Positions 33,023 through 42,209 are shown, counted from the stretch's first letter. The stretch: DNA of 64,000 nucleotides from Planctomycetota bacterium (GCA_963204915.1 CAUJHS010000031.1:1-64000), one strand, 5' to 3'. The notes: generated by a model from the sequence alone, not told the origin. Program-made: numbers and translations.

Positions 33023-33128
33023 AAAGGGGTCAGGAGCATATCTCTCTCGGGAACGTGAACCGTAAAGCTGTGATAATTCGTAAAACCAGCAAATTAACCA
33101 TCGTCCCATCTATGCTCCTGACCCCTTT
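33023..33128. repeat. Inverted repeat with 18-bp perfect arms
   Basis: AAAGGGGTCAGGAGCATA (33023-33040) and its exact complement (33111-33128) flank 70 bp. The first half resembles GGTGTCAGGAGCATTTAA in direct-repeat unit 1. The right side is followed by two copies of TTGTTTTAAGGCGT. REP-like mobile repeat; also placed where a terminator for both neighbours would sit. Confidence 0.75.
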
Positions 33129-33152
33129 GTTTTAAGGCGTTTTTATATTGTT

Positions 33153-33728
33153 TTAAGGCGTGTTGCCTTTGAGCAGGTAGACTTCCAGGTCGATGACTCG
33201 CGTGTCGGCGAAGCGGGCGACTATGGCGTAGCGGCCGGGTCCATAGCCGGTGGGAAGCAGCACCGCGTTGGCTTGCGTCGCGGCGTCGAGCACCACTTCT
33301 CCGAACTCTTGGCGTTCGATGCGCTGGCGCAGGAGTTCGCCGCGCAGAGCTTCCGGTCGCTGACTCCACAGGTCGCGATCCAGAATGGCCAGGACGCCCG
33401 AGTTCACTTCCACCCGGCCGAGGTTGCGAATCTTCTTCCTCCCGTACGTCAAATTCGGTTCCAAGGGGACGCAGTTCACGAAGATGCTTCCGACCAGCGT
33501 CGATCCGTCTTCCAGAGTCCAAACTTTCGGGTCGACCGCGACCGCGGGTTCGAGGATGCCCGGAACTTCCACACCGTGGTTCCCGGTCGGATCAACCAAG
33601 ATCAACGTTCCCGACGGCACGGCCACCGACGCCGCGCGGTAGTTCCGCCGAACCGGCATGCCGTAGTTCTTGGCCAGCCACTGGGCCGACGCATCCGACT
33701 TCCATGGCTCGGGCGAAATGGGTTTCAA
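33153..33728 (-). CDS. Hypothetical soluble protein, weakly DUF4241-like
   Basis: 191 residues. VPSGTLILVDPTGNH and the C-terminal LPTGYGPGRYAIVARFADTR followed by VIDLEVYLL follow the layout 'SGxLxVxDP ... GxGDGxYPVxxxx ... RVxxLxVxF' of the DUF4241-like family. The central part is Arg-rich and helical. No signal peptide. Its 3' end lies 24 bp from the 18-bp-arm inverted repeat. Confidence 0.55.
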   Translation of the reverse strand: MKPISPEPWKSDASAQWLAKNYGMPVRRNYRAASVAVPSGTLILVDPTGNHGVEVPGILEPAVAVDPKVWTLEDGSTLVGSIFVNCVPLEPNLTYGRKKIRNLGRVEVNSGVLAILDRDLWSQRPEALRGELLRQRIERQEFGEVVLDAATQANAVLLPTGYGPGRYAIVARFADTRVIDLEVYLLKGNTP

Positions 33729-33841
33729 CTCCGGAGAGGTGGGTTCGTGCTCCTCTGCCAGGGAGCGTCATCTCAGGAAGCGAAGGCAAGCACCGAAGCG
33801 CGCCATGGCTGGGTGAGGTCGTTGCTTGGCCTGAGCGACGG

Positions 33842-34324
33842 TTATCCAAGCGTCACGATCAGGCCCTGTCCGTTGCGCGCGGCGACTTCCACAACTTGCT
33901 TTAGTTGCTGGAAGTAGCCCAGGTACTCTTCTTGCAATTCTTCCTCGGGCTCATCCCAGATGCCAGGATAGATTTCGTTCTGCTCCATCGCGACGGGATC
34001 AAACCGGGCCCACAGCTCGTCATCCGACAGTTGAGAGAGCGCTTGGTGAATTTGCGCGGTTTCCTCGGGAGTAAACCAGCGGGCGGGCGCTTCGTCGTCG
34101 CTGCCAAGTAGTTCGCCGCCAGCCAGCAGGAACGCCAGCGGACCATGTCCTTCCCAAACGTCGCCCGTGAGCAGGTAATGCAGTCCATGCCAGGCTTTTT
34201 CGAGCGAAACGCTGCTTCCCGTGCTGGTCAGGGTTTGCAAGAGCGCTGTTTGGGCGTGCGGCCCTGCGGCCCATCGCTGGTGATCGCCCACCGCCACCGC
34301 CGACACTTCGCAATACATGCCCAT
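33842..34324 (-). CDS. DUF1877 (YfbM-like) protein
   Basis: 160 residues from ATG 34324 (MGMYCEVSAV). The family hallmarks are visible: a start of MGMxxxxxxV, SLEKAWHGLHYLLTGDVW, GPLAFLLAGGELLGSDDE, and RWFTPEETAQIHQALSQLSD. These are YfbM-like proteins of unknown function. The longer frame from 34513 adds low-quality Arg/Pro-rich sequence and is rejected. Confidence 0.82.
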   Translation of the reverse strand: MGMYCEVSAVAVGDHQRWAAGPHAQTALLQTLTSTGSSVSLEKAWHGLHYLLTGDVWEGHGPLAFLLAGGELLGSDDEAPARWFTPEETAQIHQALSQLSDDELWARFDPVAMEQNEIYPGIWDEPEEELQEEYLGYFQQLKQVVEVAARNGQGLIVTLG

Positions 34325-34630
34325 ACCGGGTGCTCCCAAGTAAGGAAAGGTCTCCCGAAAGCGCAGACTCTCAAGTCTAGCATGCAAATGGGGGCGGCGG
34401 GTGGAGGGCGGCGGAGCGAAACGACGCCCCAGCCGGCGCGGTCGAGAAAATGTATTGCTGCGAGGGAAATCAACCTTGCTCACGGCGTCGAAGACTCCGC
34501 CTTCAGTCGCCACTTGGCTAGTCTTTTGTGTTACCTTGCCCTGTGCGGGAAACTTCTTTCATTGGTGCGGAATCGCAAGACGCGAATAGATTGTGCACGC
34601 AAACGCCAACGCCGAACGAAACGGTATTCC

Positions 34631-35092
34631 ATGACGCTTCATGTTGAACCTGTGGCGCGGGTTGAGATGTTGATTCGACGCCCCGTGGCGGAAGTGTATC
34701 GAGCTTTTGTCGATCCGGCCGTGACAAGCCGGTTCTGGTTCACGCGCGGCAGCGACGTGCTCTCGCCCGGCGCCGTGGTCACTTGGTATTGGGACATGTA
34801 CGGCGTGTCGGCGCAGGTCACGGTCAAGGCGTTGGAGCCGAACCGGCGCATTCGGATCGAGTGGCCGACTCCGGTGGAGTGGGTGTTCACCGAGCGAACT
34901 GGGGACGCCACGCTCGTCGTCATTACAGCGTCGGGCTTTTCCGGCGACGATGACGCGAAAGTGGCGCAAGCGCTCGACTCGATGGGCGGCTTCAGTCTCG
35001 CGATCGCCGGTTGCAAGGCGTACCTGGAGCACGGCGTGGAACTGAACCTCGTGGCCGATCACGCCCCCGACGCCCACGTGAAAACGTCTTGA
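34631..35092 (+). CDS. SRPBCC (AHSA1-like) protein
   Basis: 153 residues from ATG 34631. START/Bet v1-like pattern: VEMLIRRPVAEVYRAFVDPA, VTSRFWFTRGSD, PGAVVTWYWDMYGVSAQVTV, KALEPNRRIRIEWP, WVFTERTGDATLVVITASGF, and a C-terminal helix AIAGCKAYLEHGVELNLV. AHSA1-like proteins bind hydrophobic ligands or chaperones. The frame is open further upstream, but those codons are shadow sequence of the DUF1877 gene. Confidence 0.8.
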   Translation: MTLHVEPVARVEMLIRRPVAEVYRAFVDPAVTSRFWFTRGSDVLSPGAVVTWYWDMYGVSAQVTVKALEPNRRIRIEWPTPVEWVFTERTGDATLVVITASGFSGDDDAKVAQALDSMGGFSLAIAGCKAYLEHGVELNLVADHAPDAHVKTS

Positions 35093-35155
35093 ATGCTTGC
35101 AGGCCGGCGCTGGCAGGACTCATGGCAACCGCGTGTAGGGGATGGTGAGTGCGCT

Positions 35156-36859
35156 TCACTCGGGCTTGTGCGGCTTGGTGAGTTGTTCGCGCAGGGTCTC
35201 GACTTGCTTGTTACGCTTCGCGTGCGGGGCGAGGGGGGCGTATTCCTCATCAGTCAGGCGGCGCCCTAAGATTTGTTCGATGGCGAAGAGGCCGAACATG
35301 CGGTTCACGGCGTTGGGGTCGTTCAGCAGGTCGAGCAGTTCGGGAGCTTCGTGAAGCTCCTGCGTCGAACGCGCGTAGGCGTCGGAGGCAATCAGGCGGC
35401 CCACGGGTTGTCGGTGGTGCAGCCAGGCTTGGCCCACGGGTTGGTCCAGGTTGGCGCCGTACTCCGCAGCCCAGTTGCGATCGGGACGAATCGACACGCC
35501 CCAACCCTTTTGAAGTTCATCCAACGTCCATTGAATCGAGCGATCCAGATGACACAGGTTGCAGGCGTTGGGGCCAGCGTGCCGGAGCATCGACTCTTGC
35601 GTGGGCGATGAAATCTGATGCGTGCGAACGACCGAGTCCAATCCCTGCACGATGCGCGGCATGTGACAATCAAGGCAAGTGACGCTTTCGGCGGCGTGCC
35701 GCGTGTGTTTGGCTCGCTCGGCAGGGTCTTCGAGTGTTGGATGACACCGCACGCAGGTTTGAACCATGTGCGCCTCCGAGGCAAGCCCGCCTTGCGGTCC
35801 CGCTACGTGCGGGTTGTGGCAGTCGGTGCATTTGATCAAGTTGTTGCATGCGCCCGACTGGAGGTCGAACGCCTCGCGCGAGTTCCACGTGGCTGCTCCG
35901 TTGGGATAGAGCGTGACGTTGGCGCAGTGGCATTGCGAGCAGATGGCGTTGACCACGTGCGCGGGGGGCGCGCCGTCGTGGGGGTTTTCCGCAAGGCCGG
36001 TCACGGTCAGTTGCGGGCTGCTGGGGTAGTAGCGCGTTTTGGCGCCGGTCTCTACATGTTCGCGTCCGCCGAAGTGGCAGCTTTCGCAACTGATGCCCAA
36101 CGTCACGAGTTTGTCGGGAGTCAAGGCGCCCCACCGCGCCACTGACTGCTCCCCTTCCGGAAAGCGAAAGTCTTCCGGGTGGAACCCCATGCCGTGCCCA
36201 AAGTGAACACGATGTTGATACGCATAGGTATTGTGGCAGTACAGGCAGTTCAGTTCCCATTTGATGTCGCGCTGCGAGGCGCTGAGCTCGTGGAACTTCG
36301 CGGCGCCGTCGGTCGGCTCGGGGTCGTAGGCGCTGTCGAAGTAGCTGACCGGCGTCCAAAGCTGGCGATCGAGCCAGTAGCCGAAGGGAAGCTTCCCCTC
36401 GATGCGGTATACCTGGTCGTTCTCCGGTTCGGGGCCAACCGTTTGCAGGCCGATGTACATTTGCGTGAAACGCGAGCCGACGGTTCGCGTCACCCGGTAC
36501 TGGCGCGAGAGTTGGTCGTTCTCGTAGAACGACATCAGGAATTGGCCGTCGCGCTGGTCGAACACCACGCGGCCGTCGCCGTACTCGACGGTCTTCGCGG
36601 CAAAATCGCCAAGCACGGTTTCGTCGGTCGCGTTGAGGTTCATCTTGCTGTGGGCGTGCCCGCGCCAGGTTTCAAAATACTCAGCGTGGCACTTGGCGCA
36701 GGTTTCCGGCCCCACGTAGTCTTCCGGATGAATGTTGCTGTAGCGACGAGCGGCGTCGGCCACATTGGCCGGGTTGCCGCGCATGAACTGATCGACGGCC
36801 AGCCACGTTAACGCGGTGGCCGCGCCCGCAATCATCACCAGCGCCAACAGTTTTCTCAT
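35156..36859 (-). CDS. Membrane-anchored eight-haem cytochrome c
   Basis: 567 residues. An N-terminal anchor (LLALVMIAGAATALTWLAV) and eight CxxCH motifs: CAKCH 54, CLYCH 205, CESCH 258, CSQCH 307, CTDCH 344, CVRCH 369, CLDCH 395, CNLCH 433. The motif spacing, the 146-residue gap after haem 1 and the CTDCHNPH block resemble cytochrome c554/octahaem-like proteins. The last 120 residues have no haem and are rich in His/Asp/Leu. It should work on the outer face of the cytoplasmic membrane in electron transfer; substrate unknown. Confidence 0.88.
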   Translation of the reverse strand: MRKLLALVMIAGAATALTWLAVDQFMRGNPANVADAARRYSNIHPEDYVGPETCAKCHAEYFETWRGHAHSKMNLNATDETVLGDFAAKTVEYGDGRVVFDQRDGQFLMSFYENDQLSRQYRVTRTVGSRFTQMYIGLQTVGPEPENDQVYRIEGKLPFGYWLDRQLWTPVSYFDSAYDPEPTDGAAKFHELSASQRDIKWELNCLYCHNTYAYQHRVHFGHGMGFHPEDFRFPEGEQSVARWGALTPDKLVTLGISCESCHFGGREHVETGAKTRYYPSSPQLTVTGLAENPHDGAPPAHVVNAICSQCHCANVTLYPNGAATWNSREAFDLQSGACNNLIKCTDCHNPHVAGPQGGLASEAHMVQTCVRCHPTLEDPAERAKHTRHAAESVTCLDCHMPRIVQGLDSVVRTHQISSPTQESMLRHAGPNACNLCHLDRSIQWTLDELQKGWGVSIRPDRNWAAEYGANLDQPVGQAWLHHRQPVGRLIASDAYARSTQELHEAPELLDLLNDPNAVNRMFGLFAIEQILGRRLTDEEYAPLAPHAKRNKQVETLREQLTKPHKPE

Positions 36860-37207
36860 GGGAATGCCCCTGGCCGAAACGGGTGCTCCGTCGTAAGCCG
36901 TTCCTCGTCAATCTTGCGCCCAGCGAACAACATCGCTTCCCCAGCGGCGGGCGGCGCGGCAAGTGAAGGACTTAGTTTACCGCAATTGGAACTTGTCGGC
37001 CGTACCGGGGAAAGAAAGACGGCGTCCCAGCAAGAACCCCGGCCGGGGGGCAAGGTTTCGAATGTCTTCGCCCCGCACCGTGAGTTTTAACACCACAGCG
37101 AGTTTCGCAAAGAGAGGATCTGGCAAAGCCGCGTGAGCAGTTGTGGCGTTTCTGCTGCATAATGGGCGGGTTGAGCCACTTCAGAAACACTTGCGAGGGC
37201 CATAGAC
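36860..37207. other. Intergenic between divergent genes
   Basis: About 350 bp with no supportable ORF and no clear hairpin. It should hold the promoters for the divergent cytochrome and GNAT genes, but no box pair can be assigned with confidence. Confidence 0.45.
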
Positions 37208-37813
37208 ATGTTCGCCATCGAACCAGGACGGACGGAGGACGCGGAGGTTGTCGCGGCGATGATTGCCGAGACCGACCGCGACTTGTTCACCTTTTGCGGG
37301 GGCGGCGATCTGAGTGTTTGGGTCGAACTGACCGAGTGGGAGTGGCGTGCAGCGCGCGGCATTTATAGCCATACGCTGAGCCACGTGGCGCGGCGGAATG
37401 GCGAGATTCTCGGGCTGTTGATCAGTTATTCCGGGCGGCAAATCGAGCATACCGACTGGTCGTTCGGCTCCTCGCGCGCTCATATGGCCGAGGAGCGGTG
37501 GTCGCGCATCGCGGCGACGTATTCCCAGGCCGCGTTCTTGTTCCCCGCCATTCCGAAAGACGTCTACTATGTGCAGAACCTCGTGACGCATCCTTCCGTG
37601 CGCGGCAGCGGCTTAAGCGTGGGCCGGCGGCTCATGGAGCACGCTTTCCAACTGGGCCGCGCCGCCGGCTGCCCCAGCCTCCACCTGGATGTGGACAGTT
37701 CGACTCCCGCGGTCGACTTCTACCAGCACCTGGGTTTTCAGGTCCTCGTCAAAACCGAAGTTCCCGGCATTCCCGGCGTTCACACCCACTACCGCATGGT
37801 GTGCGAGTTATAG
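37208..37813 (+). CDS. GNAT-family N-acetyltransferase
   Basis: 201 residues. IEPGRTEDAEVVAAMIAETD is the alpha1 region, ILGLLISYSG is beta4, YVQNLVTHPSVRGSGLSVGR followed by RLMEHAF is the acetyl-CoA motif A (R-x-x-G-x-S instead of the usual R/Q-G-x-G-x-G/A), and SLHLDVDSSTPAVDFYQHLG is motif B. Substrate unknown. Confidence 0.85.
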   Translation: MFAIEPGRTEDAEVVAAMIAETDRDLFTFCGGGDLSVWVELTEWEWRAARGIYSHTLSHVARRNGEILGLLISYSGRQIEHTDWSFGSSRAHMAEERWSRIAATYSQAAFLFPAIPKDVYYVQNLVTHPSVRGSGLSVGRRLMEHAFQLGRAAGCPSLHLDVDSSTPAVDFYQHLGFQVLVKTEVPGIPGVHTHYRMVCEL

Positions 37814-37924
37814 CGCGAGCGAGCGAATTCTATTGCCCCAGCATACATCCATGCCTTATCATCCTTTCATCGGCTCAAGGGTGAGCCGCTCTTCTCTCAT
37901 CCGCCCTTCAACAGGAGGAACACC

Positions 37925-39055
37925 ATGTGGTCAGGACTTCTGACGTTCGTCACGATTGCTTTCGCAGCCGCTGATGACAGCGATCTGCGGATCTCGGCGC
38001 CGGCGAACCCCGTCAGCTTGGCGCATGCGCGCAGCTTTGGCTTCGACCCAACGGGGCGCCAACTGATTGGCGTCACGCAGAGCGGCGAACTGCTCGCCTG
38101 GAAAGACAATGCCGAGAATCCCGTCGTCACGATGCTGCGCGAGAAAGTCGGCGACGACTTCCGGCAAAGTCCCGCGAGTGTGGTTCTCACGAATGGCGGT
38201 CGAGACGTTGCGGTGTTCTATTTTTCGGGAAAGCCCGAAGTGTGGACCCTTGGCGGCGGCGCAAAAACCAAGGAGCTTGAGAGCGACCGAGGCGGCTTTA
38301 AACGCGCATATTCGTCTCCCGATGGCGAACTGGTCGCTGCCCTATCCTCCATCGGCGAAGGCGAGACCAGCGCCATCGTGTTTTGGAGAACACACGATTG
38401 GGCGATCGCAGGCGCAATTGAAACTCCTGAAAGGATCAACGATTTTTGCTTCACGGCCGATGGCGAGCAAGTGCTGGCGTGTGCTGGTCATCCCACGGAT
38501 CAAAAACACCTCGGCTTCACCGGTATTGTGAGTTGGAATCTTGCGTCAAAGGAAGAAACCGGCCGAGTCGAATACGGCAGCGGTTTTCCGATACGCATTG
38601 CGGCTTCCGCCGATGGGCGTTGGGTGGCCACAGGCGGCGGCGATGCGGTTCCCGTTGGTCGCCGCGGTGGGCGCAGCCTGAGCGGCCACTTGCGCGTTTT
38701 CGACTGGACTCGCAAGCCGTTCCTTGCTGAACTGTACACGCTTCCCTCCGATTACGTTCGCTCGGTGCAATTTAGCCCGGACTCCAAGTTTCTCTATAGC
38801 GGGGCGTACTCCGTTTCCTCGGAAGGCGGACAGCCCCGCGCGGAAGTGCGAGCCTTCCGTATCAGCGATTGGGGTGCCGCATGGTCGACGAAACTGGGCC
38901 ATGGCAATCCGCGTGAACTGAGCGTATCGCCAAACGGTCAGGATATTCTCGTCACCGACGACGATGCGCTGCGAATTGTCGACGCTAAGGACGGTACGAT
39001 CCGCGGCGCGAAACTGAAGTTCGGAATGGTCATGCAAAATCAGGATCCGAAGTAG
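37925..39055 (+). CDS. Secreted beta-propeller (WD40-like) protein
   Basis: 376 residues with a signal peptide (MWSGLLTFVTIAFAAA). Repeats of about 45 residues fit a six- or seven-bladed propeller: FGFDPTGRQLIGVTQSGELL, YSSPDGELVAALSSIGEGE, FCFTADGEQVLACAGHP, IAASADGRWVATGGGD, VQFSPDSKFLYSGAYSV, LSVSPNGQDILVTDDD. These x-S-P/A-D-G-x-x-L units are WD40-like. No catalytic domain. A ribosome-binding site AGGAGG lies upstream. Function unknown, probably a protein-interaction scaffold in the periplasm. Confidence 0.8.
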   Translation: MWSGLLTFVTIAFAAADDSDLRISAPANPVSLAHARSFGFDPTGRQLIGVTQSGELLAWKDNAENPVVTMLREKVGDDFRQSPASVVLTNGGRDVAVFYFSGKPEVWTLGGGAKTKELESDRGGFKRAYSSPDGELVAALSSIGEGETSAIVFWRTHDWAIAGAIETPERINDFCFTADGEQVLACAGHPTDQKHLGFTGIVSWNLASKEETGRVEYGSGFPIRIAASADGRWVATGGGDAVPVGRRGGRSLSGHLRVFDWTRKPFLAELYTLPSDYVRSVQFSPDSKFLYSGAYSVSSEGGQPRAEVRAFRISDWGAAWSTKLGHGNPRELSVSPNGQDILVTDDDALRIVDAKDGTIRGAKLKFGMVMQNQDPK

Positions 39056-39253
39056 TCCGAGTAACTTTCGTCACCATTCCCGCGCGGCAAGCGGCGAAGT
39101 GTTCGATGCGCGAGCGTCATAAGCATGGAAGTTTGACGCACAGAGGAAGACCATGCCAGCGGCGGTTCACGTACCACACCGCCGCTTGGCGCATGGCGGT
39201 TGAGAATGGCCGTGCAGCGCTCCTACTTAGGCGGTACGTGGACAGCGATACTC

Positions 39254-39290
39254 TTGACAATGTTATGCATCAATGCATAACATTGCATAA
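39254..39290 (+). promoter_or_regulatory. Promoter with perfect operator palindrome upstream of an RHH gene
   Basis: TTGACA (39254-39259) overlaps a perfect 12-bp palindrome AATGTTATGCAT-CA-ATGCATAACATT (39259-39284); its right arm also covers the -10 position. A further half-site GCATAACG follows at 39285. This arrangement fits autorepression by the ribbon-helix-helix protein encoded downstream. Confidence 0.65.
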
Positions 39291-39336
39291 CGACGGCGAT
39301 CCGAGCGCCGACTTTCAAGACCAGGAGTATCCAGCC

Positions 39337-39888
39337 ATGAACCCTCCGAGCGATAACCCCTCCTACAGTCGGACGACCATTACCGTACCGCGTCAACTCA
39401 AGCGGCGCATGAAGGCCGTGCGCGATGCGGTGAACTGGTCGGCGGTGGCGTGCGAGGCGTTCGCCGCCAAACTCGCCGAGTTAGCCAAGCAAGAGGAGTG
39501 CACAAGCACGCAAGACGTGGTCGAGCGGTTGCGAAAGCTCAAGAGTGCGGACACCGAGAATGCGTCGTACCGCGAGGGCGCCGCCCAAGGACGACGCTGG
39601 GCCATGAACACCGCCACGCCCGATCAGCTCGAACGGCTCGACGCCTTCCGCAACGAAATGTCGAGCGCCGACTGGAAATGTCGGTTGGAAACCAAGGAGG
39701 GTTGTCGCGAATTGATCCGGCGAATTGATCCCTCGACCGCGCCGGGAGCCGCAGGCGGTCGCGGCAGGGAAAGGGCGTTCTGGAGAGATCTGTTTGACCC
39801 GCGCAGCATGGCGGATATTCCCTCGTTCTTTCGCGGATTTGCCGAAGGCGCGATTGCGGTGTGGCGCGACGTTCGCGATCAACTGTAA
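39337..39888 (+). CDS. Ribbon-helix-helix protein, probably autoregulated
   Basis: 183 residues from ATG 39337. The N-terminus (RTTITVPRQLKRRMKAVRDA followed by VNWSAVACEAFAAKLAEL) has the beta strand and two helices of the ribbon-helix-helix fold. The remainder is helical and charged with no recognised domain, including RRWAMNTATPDQLERLDAF and a C-terminal FFRGFAEGAIAVWRDV. It may be a transcription factor or an antitoxin with a long C-terminus. No partner toxin gene is evident downstream on the same strand. A perfect palindrome overlaps its promoter. Confidence 0.7.
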   Translation: MNPPSDNPSYSRTTITVPRQLKRRMKAVRDAVNWSAVACEAFAAKLAELAKQEECTSTQDVVERLRKLKSADTENASYREGAAQGRRWAMNTATPDQLERLDAFRNEMSSADWKCRLETKEGCRELIRRIDPSTAPGAAGGRGRERAFWRDLFDPRSMADIPSFFRGFAEGAIAVWRDVRDQL

Positions 39889-39920
39889 GTCGCAAGCCGC
39901 CTTGCGTTCGTTTCAAGGGG

Positions 39921-40454
39921 TTACGACGGCCGTAATCGTCCTAACTTTTTGCGTTGGTCATAGTCGGGCCAGCCCCATTGGCCGCCGAATTCTTCGATCA
40001 CGAAAAACGCCTTGGGCGCCAGGGGGAGCGATGCGAACACGCCTTCGTCGCGCGCGGCGAGCATGAGGTCGCGCAGGGTTTCGCCAAACAGGGCGGCCAC
40101 GCTTTCGTTGTCGTCCGAGTCGTCAAGAACGCGCGTAGCGCCCTCGGGCAGCGTGACGGCAACCGTCCCACCGTCGCACAACGTCTCGAAGGCGGCGCAC
40201 CACTTGGGAAACGGCAACACGTTGACCTCATTCTCCAGGTGCAACGTCCATTGCCCGTCGTGGTCGGCCTTCGGGCGGGTGTCGAACACCAGCGCCACGT
40301 AGCCGGATTGCTCGACGTAGTAACCAAGCGTGATCAGCGCAATCGGGTCTGCGTCGTCCCCCGGGCCCAGGTTCTCATACACCGGGTAATCGTGAATGCG
40401 TTTTTCCAGGAAGCGGCGGATCTTCCGCACGTCTTTTTGCAAGTCAAGTTTCAT
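39921..40454 (-). CDS. Hypothetical soluble protein
   Basis: 177 residues (MKLDLQKDVRKIRRFLEKRI ... DDADPIALITLGYYVEQSGY ... LHLENEVNVLPFPKWCAAFE ... EEFGGQWGWPDYDQRKKLGR). No signal peptide and no family I can name. The acidic, Trp/Tyr-containing pattern is like immunity-type or DUF proteins of similar length. It is convergent with the RHH gene, ending 32 bp from it. Confidence 0.6.
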   Translation of the reverse strand: MKLDLQKDVRKIRRFLEKRIHDYPVYENLGPGDDADPIALITLGYYVEQSGYVALVFDTRPKADHDGQWTLHLENEVNVLPFPKWCAAFETLCDGGTVAVTLPEGATRVLDDSDDNESVAALFGETLRDLMLAARDEGVFASLPLAPKAFFVIEEFGGQWGWPDYDQRKKLGRLRPS

Positions 40455-40500
40455 GCGTTAATTGTTGATGATCGTGAGAATACAGGCCGCCCGGAATTGC

Positions 40501-40528
40501 GCGACGCCGCGAGATGTTCTCGCGTCGC
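40501..40528. terminator. GC-rich hairpin
   Basis: GCGACGCCGCGAG, loop ATGTT, CTCGCGTCGC: a long stem with one bulge, in the gap upstream of the 39921-40454 gene and downstream of 40681-41142. Confidence 0.5.
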
Positions 40529-40680
40529 CCTCCTGACCGACTGGCGAAGATCCATTCCCGAACCATTCTGACGACCGAACCGAGCCGATTCAACTTGACG
40601 CTCATCGGCCGCATCCGTCGTTGATAAGAATCCAGCATGTAACGGCGGCATTGCACCCTTTCGGGCGAGCGAACTCGCCC

Positions 40681-41142
40681 CTAGGATGTGCGGCGTTCGT
40701 GAATCTGGCCTGACCACCGGGTGATGAACCGCAGGACGACGCCCGAGACCCCGCCGACAAGCGTCGATGCGGTCGTGATGACCACGACGCCGATGGCGTT
40801 CAACTCGGCATCGACGGAGTATTGTGCCTGAATTGGGTGACGTCGCAAGAACGACGTCCCGGGGGATTCCAACACACATTCCAGCGCCCAAGAAGTTGCG
40901 GCGACCAACGAAGCCAGCCCCGCGCCGGCGAAAAGTACGGCGTAGCCCGCGCCGCGCATCGCCAGCAGCGCGGCGACCATCGAAGCGACAACCAGCGGAG
41001 CAACTGCGATAAGACGTTCGTCTTCGACCGCAATGCTCCAAGATCGCAGCGAGCAGAACACCGCGACCACGGCCAGGGCCAGGAACGCCTCGCGGAGCGT
41101 GAAGCGAGTGAGGCGTTGCGGCGTTGTGTTCTGAAAAGCCAT
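40681..41142 (-). CDS. Small membrane protein with RFTLR motif
   Basis: 153 residues from ATG 41142 (MAFQNTTPQRLTRFTLREAF then LALAVVAVFCSL). RFTLR directly precedes helix 1, as in many planctomycete membrane proteins. Additional hydrophobic segments: LIAVAPLVVASMVAALLAM, GYAVLFAGAGLASLVAATSW, IGVVVITTASTLVGGVSGVV. Function unknown. The upstream extension of the frame to 41256 is Arg/His-rich noise. Confidence 0.65.
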   Translation of the reverse strand: MAFQNTTPQRLTRFTLREAFLALAVVAVFCSLRSWSIAVEDERLIAVAPLVVASMVAALLAMRGAGYAVLFAGAGLASLVAATSWALECVLESPGTSFLRRHPIQAQYSVDAELNAIGVVVITTASTLVGGVSGVVLRFITRWSGQIHERRTS

Positions 41143-41313
41143 GAGATGGGAATTCGATTCGCCACAGCGGTGGCCAGGTCGCGCCGTGGTGCGAGTTCGC
41201 GACGTCGCGTGCTGGCCCCCACGACGGGGGAACTCTTTTGCGTGGCGCTGCATCATAACCTACGGTTGAGAGCAGCGTATTGGTAGCGGTGTTTTTTGAG
41301 GGAAGTTGACCGC

Positions 41314-42165
41314 ATGACGACCGCATCACTCCACCGGCGAGGGTTCACGCTGGTTGAATTGCTGGTGGTGATCGCCGTGATTGGCGTACTGGCGGCGTTA
41401 TTGTTGCCGGCGGTTCAAGCCGCGCGTGAAGCAGCCCGGCGGATGACTTGCTCGAACCATCTCAAGCAGGTCGCATTGGCGTTTCATTTGTATCACGACA
41501 CGCATCGCACGTTTCCCTACGGCGGCGACTTTGGCCCAGTCCAAACGAGCAGTGCAGACTTTGGCGCCTTTCATAACTACACCTGGGCGTATCATTTGCT
41601 GCCGTATCTGGAACAGCAAGCGGTATACGACCTGGGCGGCGCCGACTTCAACCGGTTTCGACAAAGTGTGGTCGAGGTTTACCTTTGCCCCAGCCGGCGC
41701 GACGTGCGCGTTTACCGAGGCGGCGGCAAGTCGGACTATGCCGCCTCCAGCGGGGCTACGGGCCTGGACGGCGCCGTCCAGCAAAGCCGGCGCGGCGTGG
41801 TGGGCCTGAACGCGATTCGCGACGGAGCCTCACAAACGTTGTTGGCGGCCGAATCGCGCTTGCATCAGGCGTTCTTGGATCGCCATCAGGCCGGGTACGA
41901 TATGGACAACGAGGATATGTTCACCAACGGTTGGGAAGACGATAACACCCGACGTGCGCAAGAAGCGCCCGAACCCGACCTGCGGCGCGAGTTCGAACTG
42001 GGCAGTTTGTGCGACTTCCAATTCGGCGGGCCCCACCCCGGCGTGAGCATGTCGGCCTTGTGCGACGGTTCGGTGCGCGGCGTGTCGTTTAACGTCTCGG
42101 TCGCTGTCTACCAAGCGCTGGGCGGCCGCCACGACGGCCAGCCGCTCGATCTCGGCGATTTGTAA
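41314..42165 (+). CDS. DUF1559 protein with prepilin-type N-terminus
   Basis: 283 residues from ATG 41314, with GAGGGAAG upstream. N-terminal methylation-type motif [19 protein letters not shown] and [20 protein letters not shown], then the Pro/Tyr-rich [19 protein letters not shown] and a C-terminal [20 protein letters not shown], all family-typical. Shorter than many members because the central beta-rich part is reduced. Surface-associated role by analogy with pseudopilins. Confidence 0.9.
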   Translation: MTTASLHRRGFTLVELLVVIAVIGVLAALLLPAVQAAREAARRMTCSNHLKQVALAFHLYHDTHRTFPYGGDFGPVQTSSADFGAFHNYTWAYHLLPYLEQQAVYDLGGADFNRFRQSVVEVYLCPSRRDVRVYRGGGKSDYAASSGATGLDGAVQQSRRGVVGLNAIRDGASQTLLAAESRLHQAFLDRHQAGYDMDNEDMFTNGWEDDNTRRAQEAPEPDLRREFELGSLCDFQFGGPHPGVSMSALCDGSVRGVSFNVSVAVYQALGGRHDGQPLDLGDL

Positions 42166-42209
42166 TCCGTCGTCCGGCGCGCAAGTTAGGCGCGAGACCA
42201 GCGCGCGGG

